Positions 22,805-29,242 of a DNA stretch of 41,313 bases are shown piece by piece. The DNA comes from Ruminococcus sp. AF41-9 (GTDB lineage: Bacteria; Bacillota; Clostridia; Lachnospirales; Lachnospiraceae). Location: the NCBI RefSeq assembly GCF_003477525.1, contig NZ_QUDO01000036.1, positions 1 to 41,313 on the forward strand. Direction: 5' to 3'. The notes under the pieces were generated by a model, which was given only the letters and a program-made list of their open reading frames with translations, was not told the DNA's origin and ran no database searches. Within the stretch, counting starts at the first letter, position 1. Each line of letters starts with the position of its first letter. The position numbers and the translations under genes are program-made.

Positions 22805-23719
22805 ATGGAATATATACTAAGAACGAACACAGTATCTAAAAAATACACAAATTATTATGCTGTTGATAAAGTATCCATTTCTATTAAAAAAGGCGAAATA
22901 TATGGCTTGATTGGAAAAAATGGTGCTGGTAAGTCTACTTTAATGAAAATGATAGCAGGTTTGGTTGAACCATCAGAAGGCTCTATTGAACTATTTGGAA
23001 ATTTTGTTCCCCAGACCGAGCGTTATCGTATTGGTTGTGTAATTGAATCTCCGGCACTTTATGCAGAATTAACCGCAAAACAAAATTTGGAAGTATTTAG
23101 AAAAGCATATGGACTGTCAAGCAAAGAATCTGTACAACAAATTTTAAAGCAGGTGGGTCTGTCACAATATGAAAATAAAATTGTCAAAAAATTTTCATTA
23201 GGTATGAAACAGCGTTTAGCCATTGGCATTGCCTTGTTGGGAAATCCTGATTTTCTGATTCTTGATGAACCTATCAATGGCTTAGATCCGACTGGAATAC
23301 AAGATATGAGGAATTTCTTATTAAAACTAAATAGGGAAGAACATATTACCATTATGATTTCCAGTCATATCTTGGGGGAATTGTCAAAAATTGCAACGAA
23401 ATACGGAATTATTAAAAATGGCAAGTTGATTGAAGAAATCACTGCAAAAGAATTAAATGAAAAATGTCAATGTTGTTTAAAAATTAAGGCATCAGATACT
23501 GCACAGGCCGCTATTTTAATAGAGAAAAATCTCCATACTAAAAACTACGAAATTCTTTCCGATAATAATATTCGGATTTTTGAATATGTAGACAATCCCG
23601 GAATTGTAAACTCCTTACTGGTTAATCATGGAATTTCTGTTGATGAATGTACTGTAACAAAGGAGTCACTGGAAGATTACTTTAATGAAAAAATGAGAGG
23701 AGGCATAGTCAATGCTTAA
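22805..23719 (+). CDS. ABC transporter ATP-binding protein, antimicrobial-peptide-resistance type
   Basis: The 304-aa protein has Walker A GKNGAGKST at residues 37-45, signature FSLGMKQRLAIG, Walker B FLILDEP and an H-loop in ISSHIL. The length and C-terminal extension fit BcrA/lantibiotic-immunity ATPases. It would power export or membrane release of a peptide antibiotic with the permease that overlaps its 3' end by 8 nt. AGGAGGG stands 6-7 nt before ATG 22805. The gap to the regulator gene (79 nt) could hold a promoter bound by the response regulator. Confidence 0.88.
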   Translation: MEYILRTNTVSKKYTNYYAVDKVSISIKKGEIYGLIGKNGAGKSTLMKMIAGLVEPSEGSIELFGNFVPQTERYRIGCVIESPALYAELTAKQNLEVFRKAYGLSSKESVQQILKQVGLSQYENKIVKKFSLGMKQRLAIGIALLGNPDFLILDEPINGLDPTGIQDMRNFLLKLNREEHITIMISSHILGELSKIATKYGIIKNGKLIEEITAKELNEKCQCCLKIKASDTAQAAILIEKNLHTKNYEILSDNNIRIFEYVDNPGIVNSLLVNHGISVDECTVTKESLEDYFNEKMRGGIVNA

Positions 23720-24467
23720 TTTAATTAGAGCTGATTTTTATAAAACAATACATGGAAAAGTCTTGAAAGTATGTTTTCTTATGATGACAGGATGGATATT
23801 CTTATGTGCTTATGCACAAAAAGCAACGATTGGCATGAGGGAATATTTGGTAGGTACAGAAGTTTCTGCAAATTACTGGGATTCTTTTTTTAATTATTAC
23901 CCGGTTGTATTTCCTTTGATTATTTTTTGCAGCTACTATTTCTCAAATGATTTTCGTCAAGGGACTGTAAAACATTATATAGAAAAAGGTCTGTCACGAT
24001 GGAGTTACTTCTTTTCAAAATTGGTAATTGGCTGGATTGTATCATTCTTTTTTTTGGTGTCTGCCTTTTTAATTGGTTTGTTATGTAATAAAATTTTTTT
24101 TGGAATAAGCGGTTTTACTTTTACAAACATTAGCAATATAGTGTCCTACATATTCTGTGAGGCATTATATCATATGGCTGTATCAACGCTCGCAATTTCA
24201 CTTGTTTTTCTCATAAGAAACAGTTCAGTTAGCATGGCAGTTAATGCTTTGCTTATATTTTTTGGTTATCTGGTTCTTCATGGATTGGAAAGTATTTTGG
24301 GCTTAGGATATAACATCACAATTTTTTGGGCAATTAGTAATATCAATAAAACAAGAATAGATATGGCAGTTCAATGGCTTCCAACCGCAATTATCATTTT
24401 CTTCGCCTATATGATTATATTTGGTGGAGTTATAGGAACAATTTTCAAGAAAAGAGATATTACATAA
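23712..24467 (+). CDS. ABC-2 type permease, antimicrobial-peptide-resistance type
   Basis: The 251-aa protein has six predicted membrane segments, among them VFPLIIFCSYYFSNDF (with the ABC-2 permease hallmark of a short polar loop), WIVSFFFLVSAFLIGLLCN, MAVNALLIFFGYLVLHGL and AIIIFFAYMIIFGGVIGTIF. It resembles BcrB/LanE-like subunits. The gene overlaps the ATPase gene by 8 nt and is followed 19 nt later by the kinase gene, so all are co-transcribed. Confidence 0.85.
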   Translation: MLNLIRADFYKTIHGKVLKVCFLMMTGWIFLCAYAQKATIGMREYLVGTEVSANYWDSFFNYYPVVFPLIIFCSYYFSNDFRQGTVKHYIEKGLSRWSYFFSKLVIGWIVSFFFLVSAFLIGLLCNKIFFGISGFTFTNISNIVSYIFCEALYHMAVSTLAISLVFLIRNSSVSMAVNALLIFFGYLVLHGLESILGLGYNITIFWAISNINKTRIDMAVQWLPTAIIIFFAYMIIFGGVIGTIFKKRDIT

Positions 24468-24486
24468 TGCAGGGAGGGATAATGTT

Positions 24487-25404
24487 ATGAGTGTGGTACT
24501 TCAAATATATGCTATCATTGTGACACTATCTCTTATTATTGTTTTATCATTTTACTTGCTTCATCGTAGGGAGGTAACCCGGTTAAGCCAGAAATTGCAA
24601 ACACTTTTACATTCATTTACCCATGCGGAATTGACATTAGATTTTCCTTCTTCCGATATAACCGATCTTGTAAATGCTTTAAATGAATTGCTTCGAGTTT
24701 ACCACAAACAAGTATATTCATTACAAAAAAAGGATGAGGCAATCAAAGAAACAATTACAAATTTAGCCCATGATCTTAGAACACCTGTGACTGCTATTCA
24801 AGGCTATACACAAATGCTTCTACAATCACCTGAGTTGTCCGAGGAAGATTTAGATGCAGCAGTTATTATAAATGAAAGATTGAATGTTTTAAATCAGTTA
24901 CTAAATCAGTTGTTTGAATTTGCACGAATAGAGGCTGATGAACTGGATTTTTCTTATACTACATTTGATTTAAATGCTGTTTTACGCTCTGTTGCAGTTT
25001 CCTTTTTTAAATCTTTTGAGGAACGCAAAATCATTCCAGTATTAAGTATTGCAGAGATTTCTTTTCCATTTTATGGAGATGAAAAAGCAGTAACCAGAAT
25101 TTTTGAAAATATCATTTCTAATGCCTTGTCACATGGGAAAAGTGATTATCGTTTTTCATCTTATGATGATAATGAAAATTACCATTTTTCTTTTCAGAAT
25201 TTTACTGACAGCATAAATGAATCTGATATAGACAAAATATTTAATCGTTTTTATACAACAGATTTATCCCGTTCCCGTAAAACAACCGGTTTGGGTCTCA
25301 CAATAGCAAAGAATTTAACAGTAAAAATGGGCGGTTCTATTAGTGCTTCTCTAAATAATAATGTTTTTGAAATTGTAGTGTGCTTTCCTAAGCAAAAAGG
25401 ATAA
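24487..25404 (+). CDS. Sensor histidine kinase (cargo)
   Basis: The 305-aa kinase has one N-terminal membrane helix (AIIVTLSLIIVLSFYLLH) and no large extracellular sensor. The H-box is NLAHDLRTPVTAIQGY with phospho-acceptor His95. N-box-like IFENIISNALSHG and G-box TTGLGLTIAKNL follow. Kinases with a short membrane anchor beside an ABC transporter often sense drug flux through it. It would phosphorylate the regulator at 22042. A terminator follows at 25486. Confidence 0.9.
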   Translation: MSVVLQIYAIIVTLSLIIVLSFYLLHRREVTRLSQKLQTLLHSFTHAELTLDFPSSDITDLVNALNELLRVYHKQVYSLQKKDEAIKETITNLAHDLRTPVTAIQGYTQMLLQSPELSEEDLDAAVIINERLNVLNQLLNQLFEFARIEADELDFSYTTFDLNAVLRSVAVSFFKSFEERKIIPVLSIAEISFPFYGDEKAVTRIFENIISNALSHGKSDYRFSSYDDNENYHFSFQNFTDSINESDIDKIFNRFYTTDLSRSRKTTGLGLTIAKNLTVKMGGSISASLNNNVFEIVVCFPKQKG

Positions 25405-25485
25405 AAAACTGATGACCTGCTTTGGTGGTTAAAAAAAACCGCTTATAAAGTAGGTGTATTATATTGCTTATTCATATAAAACTTA

Positions 25486-25512
25486 ATGGCGGTTTCAAAG
25501 CCGCCATTTTTC
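25486..25512 (+). terminator. Terminator of the two-component/ABC operon
   Basis: ATGGCGG (25486-25492) pairs with CCGCCAT (25501-25507), with extra TTT/AAA pairs in the loop, and is followed by a T-rich run. It ends the cargo operon about 80 nt after the kinase stop. Confidence 0.85.
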
Positions 25513-25538
25513 GTGCAAATAAAAGAACAAATAATATT

Positions 25539-25586
25539 CTAACACAAACATGGCGGCGTAGGAGGATGCCGCCATGTCTGTGTTAG
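25539..25586. repeat. 19-bp inverted repeat with Shine-Dalgarno in its loop
   Basis: CTAACACAAACATGGCGGC (25539-25557) pairs with 25568-25586 at 18 of 19 positions. The 10-nt loop carries GGAGG, and the ATG of a 35-codon frame lies in the right arm. It could control translation of that frame, or act as a bidirectional terminator. Confidence 0.75.
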
Positions 25587-25681
25587 TGATTCATAGTACC
25601 CATGAGTTACATCAATTAAAAAAAGCCTTGCCCCTCCTCCGGGATATTCTGGCTACATATATGAAAAATATCATCATGTAA
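25574..25681 (+). CDS. Possible small protein / leader ORF
   Basis: This 35-codon frame has GGAGG 8 nt upstream. It begins MSVLVIHSTHELHQLKKALP and ends LLRDILATYMKNIIM, which is amphipathic and predicted helical. It sits alone between the cargo terminator and the sigma-factor gene. Start and Shine-Dalgarno lie in the stem and loop of the hairpin at 25539-25586, so expression may be switchable. I do not recognise it. Confidence 0.35.
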   Translation: MSVLVIHSTHELHQLKKALPLLRDILATYMKNIIM

Positions 25682-25751
25682 ACGATAGTTCTATTTCATG
25701 CGTCCGTGTGGCTTCATGCCGCCCGGGCGCTTTTGTGTTCTTATGGGGCTG

Positions 25752-25774
25752 CTTCGGGTCATGTTGGCCCGAAG
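25752..25774. repeat. Palindrome copy 16 of 18
   Basis: CTTCGGGTCA, spacer TGT, right arm TGGCCCGAAG. It lies 74 nt upstream of the sigma-factor start codon. Confidence 0.88.
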
Positions 25775-25804
25775 TCATTCCCCGGTGCCGCTCCCCGCCG
25801 CCTT

Positions 25805-25838
25805 CGTTTCGGTCACTCGTCAACCAACAACCGAAACG
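25805..25838 (+). promoter_or_regulatory. Leader hairpin touching the sigma-factor Shine-Dalgarno
   Basis: CGTTTCGGT (25805-25813) pairs perfectly with ACCGAAACG (25830-25838). The right arm ends on the first base of GGAGG (25838-25842). This may limit ribosome access; the role is inferred. Confidence 0.4.
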
Positions 25839-25847
25839 GAGGTCAAT

Positions 25848-26270
25848 ATGGCTATTATCAATTTGCGGGACTATTACCCATTCTATACATCAGATTGCTT
25901 CATGGAAGTATCGGAAGAAGTTGCAGAAATGTTCAAAGAGTTTGATCGTAAAGAGGCTGCCTACCGGCTGCGTACATACCGCCACAAAGCCTACTATTCC
26001 CTTGATCGGGATGACGGGCTGGAGCATGAAGCTGTCTTTGTTGCCTTATCTCCCCATGAACTGTATGAGCGGAAAGTGACCATGCAGGAGCTTCACGCAG
26101 CGATTTCCAGTCTGCCGGACAAACAGGCAAAACGGATTTATGCTCATTTCATTCTCGGCATGACCAAACAGGACATTGCCCTGGCAGAGGGCGTCCATGA
26201 AAAAGTGGTTCGTGTCGCAATCGAGCGAGGTCTGCGGCGCTTAGAAAAAATTTTGAAAAATTCTTTGTAA
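25848..26270 (+). CDS. Small sigma-70-like factor of the ICE
   Basis: The 140-aa protein begins AIINLRDYYPFYTSDCFMEV. In the C-terminal half it shows a region-4-like helix-turn-helix (ISSLPDKQAKRIYAHFILGM, then TKQDIALAEGVHEKVVRVAI). Such proteins are regular in Tn916/Tn1549-type elements, where they are thought to control transfer or excision genes. CGGAGG stands 6 nt before ATG 25848. An upstream in-frame start at 25698 would run through palindrome copy 16 and is unlikely. Palindrome copy 17 follows 50 nt after the stop. Confidence 0.85.
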   Translation: MAIINLRDYYPFYTSDCFMEVSEEVAEMFKEFDRKEAAYRLRTYRHKAYYSLDRDDGLEHEAVFVALSPHELYERKVTMQELHAAISSLPDKQAKRIYAHFILGMTKQDIALAEGVHEKVVRVAIERGLRRLEKILKNSL

Positions 26271-26320
26271 GGCGTACCGATTTAGGCCGGAAAATGAAAT
26301 GGCTTATGAGAGGCAACACA

Positions 26321-26343
26321 CTTCGGGTCACAATGGCCCGAGG
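26321..26343. repeat. Palindrome copy 17 of 18
   Basis: CTTCGGGTCA, spacer CAA, right arm TGGCCCGAGG, 50 nt after the sigma-factor stop. Confidence 0.88.
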
Positions 26344-26379
26344 TTCAGACAAGCCTCATGCAGATTGAAAATTGAATAA

Positions 26380-26755
26380 AAAGACACCCGGATACGAAGG
26401 GGAACGCGCTGTGTGACAGACCCGCCATGACCTCGGATTTCAGAGAATACAGTCTTTGTAAAACTGAGCGAGCGAACAGGTCCATGCCATAGGTGGGGCA
26501 AGGCTGGCTCCACCGGAACAGGTGCAGAACCCGGATACTTGCGTTTAGTCACAGTCCGAGCGTTGAAGCGGTCTTGCAAGCCGTGAGCCGTCGCAGGCAA
26601 TGAGAACGCCTTGCCATCAGAATGGGGAGAGTTGAAATACTATGGGGCATGAAGCCTATGTCCGTCTGGTGTGTCTGAAATGAAGTGAAAACCTATGGGG
26701 AGCCCCCGGCAATGCTGTCTGATGATAGGCCAACCGATCCGGCGTGGCTCCCCAT
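26380..26755 (+). ncRNA. Structured non-coding region, possibly a degenerate group II intron
   Basis: There is no credible gene over about 430 nt. Sequence from GTGTGACAGACC (26411) onward, with GAGCGAACAGGTC, GTGGGGCAAGGC, GGAACAGGTGCAG and CACAGTCCGAGCG, resembles domain I of bacterial group II introns as I recall them, including a GUGUG 5' end. No reverse transcriptase gene is present and domain V was not identified, so this could be a trimmed intron or another structured RNA. Its 3' end forms a perfect 10-bp stem ATGGGGAGCC / GGCTCCCCAT (26695-26704 and 26746-26755). CCTAT (26692-26696) can alternatively pair with ATAGG (26725-26729). Confidence 0.4.
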
Positions 26756-26776
26756 CTTTCAAAAAAGGAGCACTTT

Positions 26777-26980
26777 ATGGGAAATGCGTTTGGAATGATC
26801 CCCGGCTTGGAACCGGACGAATGGAGCAATGACGCCTGCCGTGGTTATGTCATTATGGCAATGGAGGACTGCGGATTTTCAAAGAAGGATATACGGCGTG
26901 TTGTGGGCCAGCTTTATGAAGTATTCGACCTCAACAGCTTGGAGGACGCCAAAGAAAAATACCTTTCCAGTCCTTACTGA
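26777..26980 (+). CDS. Small conserved ICE protein
   Basis: The 67-aa acidic protein begins GNAFGMIPGLEPDEWSNDAC and continues with MAMEDCGFSKKDIRRVVGQL, then a helical end. Function is unknown. It belongs to the small genes between the sigma factor and the recombinase that are typical of regulation or excision modules. AAAGGAG at 26764-26770 precedes ATG 26777 by 6 nt. Palindrome copy 18 begins directly after its stop, followed by a terminator. Confidence 0.72.
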   Translation: MGNAFGMIPGLEPDEWSNDACRGYVIMAMEDCGFSKKDIRRVVGQLYEVFDLNSLEDAKEKYLSSPY

Positions 26981-27003
26981 CCTCGGGCCACATTGATCCG
27001 AAG
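26981..27003. repeat. Palindrome copy 18 of 18
   Basis: CCTCGGGCCA, spacer CAT, right arm TGATCCGAAG. It begins directly after the preceding stop codon. Confidence 0.85.
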
Positions 27004-27015
27004 TGGAGAAAGCTC

Positions 27016-27046
27016 AAAAGACGGCACCTGCTGGGTGCCGTCTTTT
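27016..27046 (+). terminator. Terminator upstream of the recombinase module
   Basis: Perfect 13-bp stem AAAAGACGGCACC (27016-27028) with GGTGCCGTCTTTT (27034-27046). The T-rich right arm serves as the run. It isolates the recombination genes from upstream transcription. Confidence 0.88.
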
Positions 27047-27113
27047 GACATTTCCCCACGGGACAAGTGGGAAAGGCTGGCATATACACGCACTTTCGCA
27101 AAGGAGGTTTTCA

Positions 27114-27290
27114 ATGACGCAAGCTGTCACTTATGAACGAGAAACAAAGTCTGTCGCATTTCAAGGGAAGATCATTATGCTGGAAAGCCTCACGCCGGTA
27201 CTTCCCCCGAAGGAGAAAGAACAGCGCAAAAAAGAAATTGAGCGTTGTCTTTACGAGGTGTTCAGCAAATATGGGGACAGATTTCCCTAA
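27114..27290 (+). CDS. Small protein next to the recombinase (candidate directionality factor)
   Basis: The 58-aa protein begins TQAVTYERETKSVAFQGKII and ends in a charged helix (PPKEKEQRKKEIERCLYEVF). AAAGGAGG (27100-27107) precedes ATG 27114 by 6 nt. It is the only gene between the terminator at 27016 and the recombinase promoter. Small proteins in this position could help the serine recombinase excise the element, but no family was recognised and this is only positional inference. Confidence 0.65.
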   Translation: MTQAVTYERETKSVAFQGKIIMLESLTPVLPPKEKEQRKKEIERCLYEVFSKYGDRFP

Positions 27291-27331
27291 TCATTCGCAA
27301 CATTGTTGTCCGGGGCTGCTGATGGTATAAT
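27287..27331 (+). promoter_or_regulatory. Recombinase promoter, twin of 19450-19494
   Basis: -35 TTGTTG (27303-27308) and extended -10 TATAAT (27326-27331), spacer 17 bp, preceded by CTAATC and TTCGCAACA. The upstream block overlaps the end of the 58-aa gene. Its similarity to the CD1845/relaxase promoter suggests common control of excision and mobilization. Confidence 0.7.
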
Positions 27332-27379
27332 ATAGTTGTAAGGTTGGTAGCTCCATTCCAACAAGGAAAGGAGCCCAAT

Positions 27380-28888
27380 ATGGAATTTATCAGAGAAGAT
27401 TGTATTTACGCAAGACAGTCAGTAGACCGCAAGGACAGTATCAGCATTGAAAGTCAGATTGACTTTTGCAAGTATGAATTGAAAGGTGGTAGCTGCCGGG
27501 TATTCAAGGACAAAGGCTATTCCGGTAAGAATACGGACAGACCGGAGTTTCAAAAGCTGCTGGGTGAGATCCGCAAGGGAAAGGTCCGGCGTGTCATCGT
27601 GTACAAACTGGACCGTATAAGCCGTTCTATTCTGGACTTTGCAACGATGATGGAGCTGTTTCAAGAGTATGATGTGGAGTTTGTATCATCCACAGAAAAG
27701 TTTGATACTTCGACCCCGATGGGCCGGGCCATGCTGAACATCTGCATTGTATTCGCCCAGCTTGAACGTGAGACAATTCAGAAGCGTGTCACAGACGCCT
27801 ACTATTCCCGGTGCCTGAAAGGCTTTCACATGAGCGGACAGGCACCATACGGTTATCAGTTAGAGCCTACTGTGGTAGAGGGTATCCGCACAAAGAAAAT
27901 GGTTACCGACCCCGTAGCCGCCGACCATGTTCGGCTGATGTTTGAAATGTACGCTGAACCGGAAACCTCCTTCGGAGATATTACCCGATACTTCGAGGAA
28001 CATGACATAAAAATTTATGGCAAATCCATGTTCCGTACATTTCTTTCCCAGCTTTTAAGAAACCCTGTTTACGCACAGGCCGATTTGGAGCTGTACGAAT
28101 TTTTCAAGAGCCAGGGCGCAGCGATTGTCAATGACGCTTCCGACTTTGCCGGAACAAACGGCTGCTATCTCTATCAGGGGCGGGATGTGAAGGAGGACAA
28201 GGACAGGTGCTTAAAAGACCAGATACTTGTTATCGCTCCCCACGAAGCACTCATTTCCTCTGACACATGGCTGAAATGCCGAAAAAAACTTATGGTAAAT
28301 ACCACCTTCCAGCAGGGACGGAAACCGAAAAATACTTGGCTGGCTGGAAAAATCAAATGCGGGCATTGTGGGTATGCTCTGAAAGCCACCCATGTACCAA
28401 ACAGCACCGGATATTTCCGCTGTACCAAACGGACGGAAAACAAAGGCTGTCCGGGCTGCGGGAAAATCCGCAAAGAAGAATTTGAGCAATTCATTTTCTC
28501 GGCCATGCAAGAAAAGTTCAAAGACTTTCAGATACTCCACGGCAGAGAGGAAAAAGTCAATCCGAAACTGACCGCCTATCAAGTGGAGCTGGCACAGGTG
28601 GAGGCAGAAATTGAAAAGCTGCTGGATACGCTGACCGGAGCCAATGCGACCTTGCTTGCCTACGCCAACAAAAAAATTGAAGAACTGGACACCCGACGCC
28701 AGACCATTTCAAAGGCAATCGCCGAATTGAGTGTTGAAACCATATCGCCCCAGCAGATAAAGAAGTTATCCTATTATCTCGACAACTGGGACAGCATAGA
28801 TTTTGACGACAAAAGAAAAGCCGCCGATGGTTTGATCTCTACGATCAAGGCCACCAGCGACCGTGTTCAGATAGAGTGGAAAATCTGA
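27380..28888 (+). CDS. Large serine recombinase (ICE integrase)
   Basis: The 502-aa protein has an N-terminal resolvase domain with catalytic Ser14 in YARQSVDRKDS, then the conserved YKLDRISRSILDF. A recombinase domain (GQAPYGYQLEP onward), a zinc ribbon (CGHCGY with CTKRTENKGCPGC) and a C-terminal coiled-coil region follow, the TnpX/phiC31-type order. It cuts both att sites and exchanges strands through a Ser-linked intermediate. ATG 27380 is 6 nt after AAAGGAG. The gene ends 45 nt before the right-end arm, and no tyrosine integrase is present, so it is the likely integrase and excisionase of this ICE. Confidence 0.95.
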   Translation: MEFIREDCIYARQSVDRKDSISIESQIDFCKYELKGGSCRVFKDKGYSGKNTDRPEFQKLLGEIRKGKVRRVIVYKLDRISRSILDFATMMELFQEYDVEFVSSTEKFDTSTPMGRAMLNICIVFAQLERETIQKRVTDAYYSRCLKGFHMSGQAPYGYQLEPTVVEGIRTKKMVTDPVAADHVRLMFEMYAEPETSFGDITRYFEEHDIKIYGKSMFRTFLSQLLRNPVYAQADLELYEFFKSQGAAIVNDASDFAGTNGCYLYQGRDVKEDKDRCLKDQILVIAPHEALISSDTWLKCRKKLMVNTTFQQGRKPKNTWLAGKIKCGHCGYALKATHVPNSTGYFRCTKRTENKGCPGCGKIRKEEFEQFIFSAMQEKFKDFQILHGREEKVNPKLTAYQVELAQVEAEIEKLLDTLTGANATLLAYANKKIEELDTRRQTISKAIAELSVETISPQQIKKLSYYLDNWDSIDFDDKRKAADGLISTIKATSDRVQIEWKI

Positions 28889-28933
28889 CATTTCCGCTCT
28901 ATCGCCCCTCATTTCTATTTTATCTTGTTTGTA

Positions 28934-28954
28934 CCCCTTGTACACCGATGTTTG
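28934..28954. other. attR: right element end
   Basis: The arm CCCCTTGTACACCG (28934-28947) is the inverted partner of the left-end arm with one mismatch. ATGT and then TTG follow, which is shared with the left junction. The host gene resumes with GAC at 28955. Confidence 0.75.
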
Positions 28955-29242
28955 GACAGTATTATAAATGTTTCTGGTAAAAAAGTTTGTCCTGAAGAAG
29001 TAGAGAAGGTTCTTATCTCTATGCCTGGAATTAAAGAAGCTATTGTATATGGGAAAACACATGAAACATATGGGAATATTATAGCCGCTAAATTTGTTGG
29101 GGAATCACAAATAACGGAAAGCGAAATAAAAAAATTTTGTGGGAAATACTTAGCAGATTATGAAATTCCAATGGTAATTGAAAAGGTTGATAATATACTG
29201 CATACAACAACTGGAAAAATAAGTAGAAAGGAGTTTTCATAA
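28955..29242 (+). pseudogene. Acyl/aryl-adenylating enzyme, C-terminal lid domain, separated by ICE
   Basis: This is the 95-residue C-terminal domain of the enzyme whose first part is at 91-1164. It opens with the hinge Asp (residue 359 of the joined protein), then VSGKKVCPEEVEKVL (A8 loop). It ends with TTTGKISRKEFS, where Lys446 is the A10 catalytic lysine. A TTG at 28925 would give a short in-frame leader from element sequence, but no Shine-Dalgarno supports it, so translation is doubtful while the ICE is inserted. AAAGGAG near its 3' end serves the aminotransferase gene, which follows without a gap. Confidence 0.88.

Larger units (their letters stand above)
1162..28954. mobile_element. 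Integrative and conjugative element (Tn1549/CTn-like backbone, serine recombinase)
   Basis: Boundaries are set by the broken adenylating gene: the reading frame resumes exactly when bases 1164 and 28955 are joined, with TTG present at both junctions (1162-1164 and 28952-28954). Just inside each end lie 14-bp inverted repeats (1168-1181 and 28934-28947) that match at 13 positions. Between them is a full conjugation set (relaxase, coupling protein, VirB4, TrbL, PrgI, NlpC/P60, MobC), a partition-like gene and a large serine recombinase next to the right end. The backbone is GC-rich against AT-rich flanks, with AT-rich cargo at 18514-19341 and 22042-25404. The element is about 27.8 kb. Confidence 0.93.

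Noticed and set aside
2734..27003. The repeated palindromes as a CRISPR array
   Set aside because: Copies are kilobases apart between genes, without regular spacers or cas genes.
2734..27003. The repeated palindromes as ordinary terminators
   Set aside because: They lack T-runs, and several sit inside genes or between genes that are clearly co-transcribed.
27380..28888. Tn916-type tyrosine integrase as the mover of the element
   Set aside because: The only recombinase has the Ser14 resolvase domain and large-serine-recombinase layout; no tyrosine recombinase motif was found.
28925..28954. TTG 28925 as a functional start for the C-terminal adenylation fragment
   Set aside because: No Shine-Dalgarno upstream and the first residues come from element-end sequence.
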